Of a stretch of DNA of 64,000 nt, positions 42,797 through 52,800 are shown in pieces (positions within the stretch are counted from its first letter, which is position 1; each line of letters begins with the position of its first letter). The translations under genes and the position numbers were made by a program. Origin of the DNA: VMCP01 sp965659745 (GTDB lineage Bacteria > Bacteroidota > Bacteroidia > NS11-12g > UBA955); assembly GCA_965659745.1 (NCBI GenBank), contig CBFHXF010000006.1, forward strand, positions 1 to 64,000. The letters are read 5' to 3'. Under the pieces are notes generated by a model. The model was not told where the DNA came from. It was given only the letters and a program-made list of their open reading frames with translations, and did not search any database.

Positions 42797-43456
42797 TTAG
42801 TCCTTCCAAAGACTTTGGAATAACACGCCCGTGAGCACCAACACGAGTAAGTCTAATGCGCAAAGTAAATAAATATCGGTGTAGATAGAACTTACTAAAA
42901 TAGGATTGAAGGCCTTTAACGAGGCCTTTATTCCTACTAATATTAAAGGAAAAATTACAGGAAGGCTCAATACGGGTGCCATATAGGAAGCGCTGCCAGC
43001 CTTAGTAGCGACGGCGCCTACAAAGGTGAATATGGAAGAAATTCCCCCAGTAACCAAGAGAAGAAGCAGGAAATATGGAATTACGTGAATAACCGGTATT
43101 CCTAAGAACCATGCGAAAAACAATAAATTTACACCGGTTAATAGCAGCATCTGTAGCCAACCATAAATGATTTTTCCCCATAAAATTTGTGCAGGAGAGG
43201 CAATCTGATTCCAAAATATCCAACGCCCGCGGGCTACTAAGGTGAAATTCTTAGATACCGATTGAATGCTTCCCAGCAGCAGGGTAATCCAAAAAATACT
43301 GTTCCAAACCGATGCCAGCATATTGGGTTGAGATAGCATACTTAACAATGCCGTTATGCCCAATTGCAAAATCGCCGAGATTAAAAGAGTCGGTTTTTTT
43401 AAGTCGAACATGAATTCGACTTTTATGAGAGTTATGATCTTGGCAATTTGCCGCAT
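42797..43456 (-). CDS. ccmB: Heme exporter membrane protein CcmB
   Basis: CcmB is the membrane component of the CcmABCD heme-handling ABC system for cytochrome c maturation. The 219-residue product has six hydrophobic helices, an N-terminal IKVEFMFDLKKPT region, LLLGSIQSVSKNFTLVARGRWIFWNQIASPAQILWGKI in the cytoplasmic loop (with the diagnostic E/K-rich segment replaced as in Bacteroidota) and a C-terminal cluster of helices. CcmA, C and D are not in the window, so the gene is isolated. It ends 2 bases from prc and diverges from accC across a palindrome. Confidence 0.8.
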   Translation of the reverse strand: MRQIAKIITLIKVEFMFDLKKPTLLISAILQLGITALLSMLSQPNMLASVWNSIFWITLLLGSIQSVSKNFTLVARGRWIFWNQIASPAQILWGKIIYGWLQMLLLTGVNLLFFAWFLGIPVIHVIPYFLLLLLVTGGISSIFTFVGAVATKAGSASYMAPVLSLPVIFPLILVGIKASLKAFNPILVSSIYTDIYLLCALDLLVLVLTGVLFQSLWKD

Positions 43457-43463
43457 CTTTAGT

Positions 43464-43479
43464 TACCTTCGCGAAGGTA
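43464..43479. promoter_or_regulatory. Perfect 16-base palindrome between divergent ccmB and accC
   Basis: TACCTTCGCGAAGGTA is its own reverse complement. It lies 7 bases upstream of the ccmB start and 28 bases upstream of the accC start. Each half, TACCTTCG, is one mismatch from the TAnnTTTG -7 box and could serve a promoter on each strand; alternatively it is a repressor site. Confidence 0.5.
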
Positions 43480-43507
43480 TAGTAAATCTTATAATACCGA
43501 ATCATCT

Positions 43508-45010
43508 ATGTTTAGTAAAATTCTAATAGCAAATCGCGGCGAAATAGCCCTACGTGTGATGCGCACGTGCAAAGAAATGGGTATAGCAACGGTTGCGGTA
43601 TACAGCACGGCAGACAAATTATCGCGACATGTGCGATATGCAGACGAAGCCTATTGCATAGGAGAAGGCCCAAGCAATCAAAGTTACCTGTTAATGGATC
43701 GCATTATTGAGGTGGCTGAAAAAACAGGAGCGCAAGCCATACACCCAGGCTACGGATTTTTATCAGAGAATTCAGTTTTTGCCCGAAAATTAGCCGAAAA
43801 AGGTATCGTTTTAATCGGACCCACGGCCGAAGCCATGGAAATCATGGGAAGTAAAATTGCCAGTAAGCAAGCTGTTGAAAAATACGGAGTGCCACTGGTT
43901 CCAGGTATTAACGAGGCTATCACAGATACCGAAGCCGCATTAGAAGTGGCAAAAAAGGTGGGTTTCCCGGTTTTGATCAAAGCCAGTGCAGGTGGTGGCG
44001 GAAAGGGCATGCGTGTAGTATATACCGATACCGAGTTTTCTGATGCGTTACGTGCGGCACAGAATGAGGCCCGCAGCGCATTTGGCGATGACAGTGTGTT
44101 CATTGAAAAATACGTGGGTAATCCACGCCATATTGAATTTCAGTTGATAGCGGATAATTTTGGCAACGTAGTGCACCTTTTTGAAAGAGAATGCAGCATT
44201 CAACGCCGTCATCAAAAATTAGTAGAAGAAGCGCCCTCGGCTGTGTTAACACCTGAACTACGGAATCAAATGGGAGAAGCCGCAGTAAACGTGGCTAAAG
44301 CATGTAATTATACCGGTGCTGGCACCGTAGAATTTCTGTTGGGCGATAACCAAGAGTTTTATTTCTTAGAAATGAATACCCGATTGCAGGTTGAGCACCC
44401 CGTAACAGAAATGATTACAGGTTTAGACTTAGTGAAATGCCAAATTCAAGTGGCCGCAGGCTTGCCTTTACCTTTCCACCAAGAAGATTTACGCATAAAT
44501 GGTCACTCTATAGAATTGCGTGTGTGTGCGGAAGATCCCTACCAACAGTTTTTACCTAATATTGGTACGGTTAAATCCTACGAAACGCCCGCAGGACCTG
44601 GTATTCGAATCGACGATTTTATGGAATCGAATATGGAAATTCCCATTTATTACGATAATATGCTCGCCAAATTGATTGTTTGGGGCGCCAACCGAGAGGA
44701 GGCCATCGCCAGAATGAAGCGGGCTATAGACGAATACACCATTACCGGAATTCAAACAACGCTGCCTTTTGGTACGTTTGTGATGAATCATCCCAAGTTC
44801 ATCAGCGGCGACTTTAATACCCACTTCATACAAGAAAATTTCGATCCAGAAATGCTCAAAGTTTCGAATAGCGCCGATTTTCAGGAAATGGCCGCGGCTG
44901 CGGTTGCCTTTTTTAAAGGCAGTACCGCCGAATCGGTAGAGGCCGATTCGCCTACTAATTTGGAAACTACTTCTTGGTATCAACAGCGTCGGCAACTTCG
45001 AAATGGCTGA
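43508..45010 (+). CDS. accC: Biotin carboxylase subunit of acetyl-CoA (or acyl-CoA) carboxylase
   Basis: AccC carboxylates the biotin of its partner carrier protein using ATP and bicarbonate. The 500-residue protein has the full fold: MFSKILIANRGEIALRVMRT, the ATP-grasp loop KASAGGGGKGMRV, RECSIQRRHQKLVEEAPS, and EMNTRLQVEHPVTEMITGLDLVKCQIQVA. The last 40 residues are variable. AccB, AccA and AccD are not adjacent; it may belong to acetyl-CoA, propionyl-CoA or methylcrotonyl-CoA carboxylase. The stop overlaps the next gene by eight bases. Confidence 0.92.
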   Translation: MFSKILIANRGEIALRVMRTCKEMGIATVAVYSTADKLSRHVRYADEAYCIGEGPSNQSYLLMDRIIEVAEKTGAQAIHPGYGFLSENSVFARKLAEKGIVLIGPTAEAMEIMGSKIASKQAVEKYGVPLVPGINEAITDTEAALEVAKKVGFPVLIKASAGGGGKGMRVVYTDTEFSDALRAAQNEARSAFGDDSVFIEKYVGNPRHIEFQLIADNFGNVVHLFERECSIQRRHQKLVEEAPSAVLTPELRNQMGEAAVNVAKACNYTGAGTVEFLLGDNQEFYFLEMNTRLQVEHPVTEMITGLDLVKCQIQVAAGLPLPFHQEDLRINGHSIELRVCAEDPYQQFLPNIGTVKSYETPAGPGIRIDDFMESNMEIPIYYDNMLAKLIVWGANREEAIARMKRAIDEYTITGIQTTLPFGTFVMNHPKFISGDFNTHFIQENFDPEMLKVSNSADFQEMAAAAVAFFKGSTAESVEADSPTNLETTSWYQQRRQLRNG

Positions 45011-45953
45011 TCGGGTATTAGTAATTGACGATGTACACGAAAGCCTAATTATGGGCTTAAGAACGCACGGATTTGAAGTTTTTTATGAAGAAAATATCAA
45101 GTCCGACACCGTATTAAATCGCGCTATTGAACTTCAAGTAGAAGGCATTGTAGTGCGCTCAAAATTATTTTTCTCGGGGGAATTTTTACACGCCTGTAAC
45201 ACCTTGAAGTGGATTGCGCGCGCAGGGGTGGGTACCGATAATATTGATATGAATACGGCTCACGAATTAGGAATTCGGGTGCTGAATGCCGATGGCGCTA
45301 ATGCCATAACAGTGGCCGAGCATGTATTGGGTATGATTTTAGGATTCTTGCATAAATTGCCGGCGGCAGATGCCCATGTTCGAGAAGGAAAGTGGGATCG
45401 CAATGCGTTTCGTGGGCGTGAATTATCTTCCCTAAAAATAGGAATTGTGGGAATGGGGAATACCGGATCGGCCTTGGCCGGTTTGCTTAAAGGATTTCAA
45501 GTAGAGGTGTTGGGGTATGATAAATATAAAACAGGTTTTGCTCGTGATAATATACAAGAAGCAGTTAGCTTGGAGTCTGTTTGGCAATCGTGTGATATCA
45601 TCAGTTTTCATGTGCCTTTAACGGAAGAAACTCAAGGAATGATAAACGCCAATTATTTGGTGGAATCAAGACTAAAACCGCTGATTATTAACGCATCGAG
45701 GGGTGTGGTATTAGACGTAATATCGATGGTGAATTCCTTGAAATTGGGACAGATATCTGGACTTATTTTAGATGTTTGGCCGGATGAACCGCCTACCAAA
45801 GTGAATGCCCTTTACAGGTCGGATTTCGATTGGTTAAAAACACAAAGTCGTGTAATGTTTTCGCCACATGTTGCGGGGTGGTCGTACGAGAGTTATGAAC
45901 GGATTTCTTTGAAATTATTGGATAATGTCTTGAAATTCAAGGGATGTGCATGA
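45003..45953 (+). CDS. D-isomer-specific 2-hydroxyacid dehydrogenase (phosphoglycerate dehydrogenase-like)
   Basis: The 316-residue protein keeps the family architecture: a substrate-binding half with WIARAGVGTDNIDMNTAHELGI, the NAD Rossmann site KIGIVGMGNTGSALAGLL, and the catalytic Arg, Glu and His in INASRGVVLD, LDVWPDEPP and FSPHVAGWS. It is closest in feel to 3-phosphoglycerate dehydrogenase (SerA) of the short type without ACT domain, but other 2-hydroxyacid dehydrogenases cannot be ruled out. It overlaps accC by eight bases. Confidence 0.85.
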   Translation: MADRVLVIDDVHESLIMGLRTHGFEVFYEENIKSDTVLNRAIELQVEGIVVRSKLFFSGEFLHACNTLKWIARAGVGTDNIDMNTAHELGIRVLNADGANAITVAEHVLGMILGFLHKLPAADAHVREGKWDRNAFRGRELSSLKIGIVGMGNTGSALAGLLKGFQVEVLGYDKYKTGFARDNIQEAVSLESVWQSCDIISFHVPLTEETQGMINANYLVESRLKPLIINASRGVVLDVISMVNSLKLGQISGLILDVWPDEPPTKVNALYRSDFDWLKTQSRVMFSPHVAGWSYESYERISLKLLDNVLKFKGCA

Positions 45954-46014
45954 CGCTAGGATAACAAAGTATGGCGAAGTTTTTTGGAAATATTTTACAA
46001 GGACTAAAATAAAC

Positions 46015-46045
46015 TTGTTAAATCCTCGATTTTTCGATAAACTTG
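46015..46045 (+). promoter_or_regulatory. Candidate promoter TTG-N20-TAAACTTG for the TonB receptor operon
   Basis: TTG at 46015-46017 and TAAACTTG at 46038-46045 (one mismatch from TAnnTTTG) are separated by 20 bases, the spacing expected for the Bacteroidota housekeeping sigma factor. The leader to the ATG at 46103 would be about 50 bases. Confidence 0.45.
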
Positions 46046-46102
46046 CCGTTTAAAGCGTAGAATGAAAGCAGTTAAATTTAAGAAAACGAATAAGAACGGA
46101 AT

Positions 46103-49100
46103 ATGAAGCATAAATTACTGAGATGGGCCTTTACATGGGTCTTTGCATTTACCTGTCAAATGGCGTTGGCGCAAACCAACTATGCAGATTTTCGTGTGAA
46201 AACAACCGACGGAGATGGTAAACCATTAAGCGGTGTGGAAGTGAAAATGTATCTGAATGGAATCTTTAAAACCTCAGATACAACCGATTCAGACGGTAAC
46301 GCGATTTTCCAGACCTTGAGTCCTGGAGTTTATGATGTGGAATTCTCCAAGGATGGAAGTTCAGATCAAAAAGTTACAGGTTTGAATTTGAGCGCGGGTT
46401 TGAACGAACCATTAAAAATGGCCATGACCGGCAGGATGGGAGACGTTGTTATTACCACCAAAGCCAGCAACAAGGTTATCCAAATGGAGAAAAATGAACA
46501 ACAGGTTCAAGGTAAAGATATGATCAATAGTGGCCGTCGTGGTGTGGGAGCTTTGACTTCTACCAATGCGGCTATTGTAGAGTCGCGCCAAGGTATTTCG
46601 GTTCGTGGTACACGTTCGGATGGTAACGGTACCTTTATTGACGGTGTTCGTGCTATCGGATCTGGAGCAATACCTTCTTTGGGTGTTGAAGGAATTTCTG
46701 TGAATATCGGTGGTATACCTGCGATGTACGGTGACTTAACAGGGGGGGCGTTTTCGTATACCTCTAAAAGTGCTACAGATAAATTCATTACTATTTTCGA
46801 GGGAATTACATCAACCTTATTAGATCCTTATTCTTACAACACCGTAGAGGGTTTCATTTCAGGGCCGCTATGGGTTGAGAAAAAGAAAAATAGTTACGGT
46901 AAAACGGAGAAGAATGTTAAATTAGGATTCACCTTAAACGGAAACATTGGATACTATAAGGATCCAGATCCTACTCGTACAGGTGTATATGTGCTCAACG
47001 AAGATAAGTTGAATCAAATTAAACAAGATCCTTTGGTTTTTACACCGAATGGTTTCGTGCACCGCGCGGCATTTTTGAAAGAAGATGATTTTACACGTTT
47101 GGCAGCGAGACCTAATTCAGCGCAGTATAACGGAAACTTAATTGGAAAATTAGAATTCAATCCGAATAAGAATATTGCGGTAACGGCATTTGCCAGTTAC
47201 TTTTATGGGGGTGGTCGTAGTGTAACCAATAATATCTTGAATTTTGAGAATACTTCAAGAATTGACAATCATACCTTCCGTTCGTATTTGCAATTCAAGC
47301 AAAACTTTGAAGTAGACAAAACGAGCTCTATCAAGAGTGCTTTTTACACGGTGCGTGCAGAATACCAAAATGCATTCAGCCAAAACCGCAGTGTAGAGCA
47401 TTTGGATAATTTATTCGACTATGGTTATGTGGGTGAGTTTACCGCATATCCTACAGAATTTTTTGCATACTCTCATTCAGATCAACAGCAGAACCCAAAT
47501 CGTGAGCCTAGAATCGTTCGCGACCAGTTTGGAAATACTGTTCAATTGAGAAACTATTGGGAACAAATCGGATTTACCGATACCTTGTTGACCTATCGCC
47601 CTGGCGCCATGAATGCAGACCGTGCGCGATATACACAGAATATTTACGACTTCTTTAACAGCCGTGGGGCCAATATTACCAATCCATTCCAGATTCTAGT
47701 GAACCAAGGTCTATTAAACGGATATAATCCGGTGAACGTATACTCATTATGGTCCACACCTGGAACAACCCCGACATCATGGAATAAGAATGAGAACGAG
47801 CGTTATTCACTATTTGCTTTAGGACAAATGCAAGTGAAGCCTAAAACAGTAGGAGGTCGTGAGCGTACACCACACGATATTCAGGCAGGTTTTTATTACG
47901 AGCAAAATATCAACCGTGGGTATGGTTTGAACGCCAACGGTTTGTGGATTTTAATGAATCAGTTGATGAACAGTCATATTTCAGAATTAGATGTAAATAA
48001 TCCAATTTTGAGTTACGACGCCAACGGTGTGTTTACCGATACGGTTCGTTACAACCGTTTGGTGAATACAGAGCAACAATCTCATTTCGACAGACAATTC
48101 CGTAACAAGTTAATTTCAGAAGGAAGAACAGATGTTTACGGTAATGCTATTACTGAGCGAACTTTTGTAGATATAAACAGTTTTAAGCCTGGAGATTTTG
48201 ATTTAAGTATGTTCAATGCTAATGAGTTATTGAACAACGGTAATAACTACGCGAGCTATTTTGGTTATGATCACTTGGGAAATAAAGTTAATGGCAAGCC
48301 TTCTATTAACGAGTTTTTGAACGACCCAGACAAGCGCACCATTGGAGCATTCCAGCCTATTTACATAGCCGCTTGGTTGCAAGATCAATTCCAATTTAAA
48401 GATTTGATCTTCCGATTGGGTCTTCGTATGGAACGTTATGATGCGAACCAAATTGTAATGAAAGATCCCTACAGTTTATATCCGATTAGAACGGCTGCAG
48501 AGGTTTCAGAAATTAATGGTTTGAACATTTCACATCCTACCAATATTAGCGGAGATGCTGCTGTTTACGTAAACGACATGCAATCGCCTACTCGTATTAT
48601 TGGTTATCGTGAAGGCGATCGTTGGTTCAATGCCGATGGTTCTGAACAGCGTAATTCTGAATTCTTAGCAAACCAAACAACAAATGGTCGTATAGCTCCT
48701 TATTTGGTAGATTATAACAAGCAAGAAGTAACGGATAAGACATTTACAGATTATACGCCAATTGTGAATTTACTGCCTCGTATTTGGTTCTCTTTCCCAT
48801 TGGAACCTGGAAAGAAGTCATTCTATGTAAGTTATGATGTATTGGCACAACGCCCGAATGCAGGAGCCTCTTTTGTTTCAATACAAGATATTTATTTCTT
48901 GAAATTCCGTCAGGGAAGTACCGTTGCTAATGGAGCTTTAAATTCAAGAATGAAAACAGACTACGAAGTGGGGTACAAGCAAATTTTTGGTAGAAAGAAA
49001 AACATGGGTCTTGAATTAAGTGCTTCTTACAGTGAGATCCGTAACGACTTTGGTTTATTTCAAATCAACCAAGGATATCCCGTTACATATACCACTTTCC

Positions 49101-49855
49101 GTAACATTGACTTTGCGACCATCACTGGTTTCCGTGGAAACTTCAACGTGCGTGATATCGGTCCTATGACGATTTCTTTGAGCTATATGTTGCAGTTTGC
49201 TGACGGAACGGGTTCGAATATCAACTCACAACAAGCGCTTATTGCTAGTAACCAACCTAATTTAAGAACGGTTATTCCATTAGGAGATTTAGACATACGT
49301 CATAACATGAAAATGTCAGCCACTTGGGCTTGGGCAGGTGGTAAAAACCCTGTTACACGTAAGAATTTATACAATGGACCGGTATTGTGGGGTAAAGAAA
49401 TTTTCAAATTTACCAGCATTAACGTAATTGCCAATACATATAGCGGTGGACCTTATACCCCTACGGTACGTGCCGTTCAAATTGGTGCGGTAGACCGTGC
49501 GCAAATTAAAGGACGTCCTTTTGGTGCCCGTTTGCCTTGGCAGTATAATTTTGACTTGAACTTTACCAAAGGCGTTCAAATCAACAGAGAAAATGCAAAA
49601 AATCCTTTGGTTTTCAATGTGTTCCTATGGGTAAATAATGTATTGAATACTTGGAACGTATTAGGGGTATTTCCTTTCACAGGAGAACCCAACGATGATG
49701 GTTTCTTAAATTCACCTCAAGGTCAGTTGTTGGTAAAAACTCAAGTTGATGCTCAAAGTTATATTGACTTGTACCGACTTTTGTTAAACTCACAAACGGG
49801 TAACTGGAACGGTCCACGTACCATTCGTTTGGGTGTTCGTTTTAATTTAAATTAA
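46103..49855 (+). CDS. TonB-dependent outer-membrane receptor with N-terminal CarboxypepD_reg domain
   Basis: After a signal peptide (MKHKLLRWAFTWVFAFTCQMALAQ), residues 25-110 form the carboxypeptidase-regulatory-like beta-sandwich (VKTTDGDGKPLSGVEVKMY, SDGNAIFQTLSPGVYDVEF), then a plug domain with VRGTRSDGNGTFIDGVRAIG, and a large barrel ending LGVRFNLN, an aromatic-containing C-terminus for outer-membrane insertion. The 1250-residue length is large. The barrel is rich in long loops, indicating a big ligand or partner. No SusD gene follows; instead a large exported protein and a PorV-like barrel are encoded, so the usual SusCD glycan system is not the model. Confidence 0.9.
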   Translation: MKHKLLRWAFTWVFAFTCQMALAQTNYADFRVKTTDGDGKPLSGVEVKMYLNGIFKTSDTTDSDGNAIFQTLSPGVYDVEFSKDGSSDQKVTGLNLSAGLNEPLKMAMTGRMGDVVITTKASNKVIQMEKNEQQVQGKDMINSGRRGVGALTSTNAAIVESRQGISVRGTRSDGNGTFIDGVRAIGSGAIPSLGVEGISVNIGGIPAMYGDLTGGAFSYTSKSATDKFITIFEGITSTLLDPYSYNTVEGFISGPLWVEKKKNSYGKTEKNVKLGFTLNGNIGYYKDPDPTRTGVYVLNEDKLNQIKQDPLVFTPNGFVHRAAFLKEDDFTRLAARPNSAQYNGNLIGKLEFNPNKNIAVTAFASYFYGGGRSVTNNILNFENTSRIDNHTFRSYLQFKQNFEVDKTSSIKSAFYTVRAEYQNAFSQNRSVEHLDNLFDYGYVGEFTAYPTEFFAYSHSDQQQNPNREPRIVRDQFGNTVQLRNYWEQIGFTDTLLTYRPGAMNADRARYTQNIYDFFNSRGANITNPFQILVNQGLLNGYNPVNVYSLWSTPGTTPTSWNKNENERYSLFALGQMQVKPKTVGGRERTPHDIQAGFYYEQNINRGYGLNANGLWILMNQLMNSHISELDVNNPILSYDANGVFTDTVRYNRLVNTEQQSHFDRQFRNKLISEGRTDVYGNAITERTFVDINSFKPGDFDLSMFNANELLNNGNNYASYFGYDHLGNKVNGKPSINEFLNDPDKRTIGAFQPIYIAAWLQDQFQFKDLIFRLGLRMERYDANQIVMKDPYSLYPIRTAAEVSEINGLNISHPTNISGDAAVYVNDMQSPTRIIGYREGDRWFNADGSEQRNSEFLANQTTNGRIAPYLVDYNKQEVTDKTFTDYTPIVNLLPRIWFSFPLEPGKKSFYVSYDVLAQRPNAGASFVSIQDIYFLKFRQGSTVANGALNSRMKTDYEVGYKQIFGRKKNMGLELSASYSEIRNDFGLFQINQGYPVTYTTFRNIDFATITGFRGNFNVRDIGPMTISLSYMLQFADGTGSNINSQQALIASNQPNLRTVIPLGDLDIRHNMKMSATWAWAGGKNPVTRKNLYNGPVLWGKEIFKFTSINVIANTYSGGPYTPTVRAVQIGAVDRAQIKGRPFGARLPWQYNFDLNFTKGVQINRENAKNPLVFNVFLWVNNVLNTWNVLGVFPFTGEPNDDGFLNSPQGQLLVKTQVDAQSYIDLYRLLLNSQTGNWNGPRTIRLGVRFNLN

Positions 49856-49866
49856 TAAAAAAGACA

Positions 49867-52800
49867 ATGAAAAGATTAGGAATATGGGCATTAGGACTGT
49901 TGATAACCGCAAGTGCGGTAGCACGTCCTGTTATCAATGTCGAAGGTCGATCTGGTAAAGCAAAGATTAATAAACGTGCAGGTGCTTTTGCAAGTACGTG
50001 TGATCCAGCCTCTCAGTCGGTTGACTTAGACGTAAACAACGTGCGTACCAAGTTGCTTAACGGAGGCGATATGTGGTGGGATTTGAACAATCCCAAATAC
50101 GAAATACCCAAAATCAACGATCCGAATGCCGTTCGTAAACATTCCTTGTTTTCAGGTGCTATTTGGATAGGTGGAAAAGATAATGGTGGAAACTTAAAAT
50201 TAGCGGCCATGACATATCGTCAATTTGGGTCGGATTTCTGGCCAGGTCCTTTGGATACCACAACGGCTTCTACCGATCCATTGCGTTGTAAAGCGTACGA
50301 CCGCATGTGGAAAGTGACCCGTGATGAATTAGAAAAATTTGAATCATCTAGCTATATAGACCAGAGTGCAGGTATTCGCGAATGGCCAGGGGGTACTGAT
50401 CGTTCGGTTCGTATTGGTGCAGAAGCAGATTATTTGGCTCCCTACAAAGTAGTAGTAGATGATGGAGTATACAATCCTTTTGATGGTGAGCATCCCGTTT
50501 TAGATGAAAGACGTCCGGTAGCTGAAAATGGCGTAGATGCCCAACCCGATATGTTCATTTGGTGGGTATATAACGATAGAGGTAATATTCACTCTGAATC
50601 TAGTGGTCAGCCTATTGGTGTGGAATGTCAAACTACCGCTTTTGCCTTCTCTACAAATGACGAGGTGAACAACATGACTTTCTACTCGACTAAAATCATT
50701 AACCGTGGATTTACCACTTTGAATGAATGTTACATGGGTCAATGGGTAGATGCCGATTTAGGTAACTATGCCGATGATTATGTTGGTTGTGATGTAGGTC
50801 GAGGTTTGGGTTTTTGTTACAACGGTGACGATGATGACGAAGGAGTTTTAGGTTATGGTTTGAACCCTCCAACTATTGGTGTAGACTATTTTGAAGGGCC
50901 AACCGATACGGCAGGAAAACAAATGGGTTTGAGTCATTTTATGTATTACAACAACACATCTGATCCTATTACTGGTAACCCCGATCGTGCCAATCCAAAT
51001 AGCTTCTATAATTTCCTAAAAGGAAAATGGAAGGGTGGGCAGAACGTTACCCGTGGAGGTAATGGTTTTGGTGGTGCCGTAACTACCAATTATATGTTCC
51101 CAGGTTGTACCGATCCCGCATTTACCGATTGTTGGGATGAAAGAAGTGCAGGTAACCGTCCTGGTGACCGTCGTTTTATACAATCTACAGGTCCATTCCT
51201 GTTGCGTCCAGGTCAAATACAACGTATAACTGTTGGGGTTGTTTGGGCTCGTACCACTAGCGGTGGAGCTGCAGGTTCATTAGATTTATTGAAGTTGGCA
51301 TCAGATAAAGCTCAAAGTTTATTCAATAACAACTTTAAGATTTTGGATGGTCCGGATGCACCAGATGTTGAGATTCAAGAATTGCACCAAGAATTGGTAT
51401 TGAAATTCTTGAATACGACTTCCAATAAAGTTGAGAACTACACTGAAAAATACAAGGATGCCAATAATAATGAACTTACCTATAAGTTTGAAGGTTACTT
51501 AGTGTATCAGTTGAAAGATGCTACGGTTAACACAGGCGATTTGGACAATATCGATAAGGCTCGTTTGTTATTCCAATGTGATATCGAGAACAAAAGAGGT
51601 CAGATTGTAAATAAAGTTTTCGATCCTAAATTGTCACAAATGGTGCCCGTTGAGAAAGTAGACGGTGCAGATGACGGGGTGCAACGTACATTTAGTATCA
51701 AGAATGATTTATTTGCAACAAGTGCCAATACTACTTTAACTGATTTTAGGAATTATTACTATATGGTTTTGAGTTATGCGATTTTGTCAGACGATACATT
51801 GCAACAAGATCCAAACCAATTCTTAGCGGGTCGTAGAAATATAAGAGTGTATCGTGCAACACCTCATAAAACAGAACCAGAAAACAGCGGAACTGAATTA
51901 CAGTCTAGTTATGGCGGTGGTCCATCATTAGTTCGTGTTTCAGGACGTGGAAATGGTGGTTTGCCATTAGAATTCACTAAGGAAACAGTGTCTGAAATTT
52001 TGAATTCTGGATTTGTTGCCAAGCCCAAATATGTGGCTGGGGCAGGTCCTGTAAAAATTAAAGTAGTAGATCCACTGAAAATCCCAAATAATAAATTCCA
52101 GTTCTATCTAAGGGAGAGAAGTAAATCTATTGTGGTAGAATTGCGCGATTCCATGACATCAAATGCCGACTGGGTATTGGTGAGATTGGATGCTTTAGGA
52201 ACGGGCGATATGACCGTGAATGATACGATTTTCTCTGATACTACCATTGGTATTAAAACAGAAACCGTTCAAGGTCGCCGAAGTCCTTTTAATGCGACTA
52301 CTCAAAATTTAGCCGATTGGGGATTCAGCATAGAAGTAGCACAAGTTAAGAATCCTGGTGAAAATTCTGAAGCCGATCCTAATAATGGTGTAATCGATTG
52401 GTCGGTAGAATGGGAAGATAATGGTAAGCAGTGGTTAACCGCTGTGGTAGACAACGACGCACAAAGCACACCTACCTCTGGAAGTATTTGGTTGAACTGG
52501 ATACGTTCAGGCAGCAATGGACGAGGAGCTACTTTTGATGGATTTACCTCAGACTTCTTAAATGCTCAAAATGCACCCTTAGACCCAAGTCAAGCTTATG
52601 AGAAAATTTGGAACGGTCGTATTGCTCCTTATGGTTTAACGGCGCGCGAAAAATATTCAGCAGCTAATGGTAGAAATACATATGGTTTTGCTTGGAGTGG
52701 AAATTCTGCTTGGTTGCAGAATCCTATTCAAGAGTTGAATAGTTTTGAGTTGGTCATTACGCCAGATAAATCTCTCTGGACACGCTGTCCTGTATTAGAA

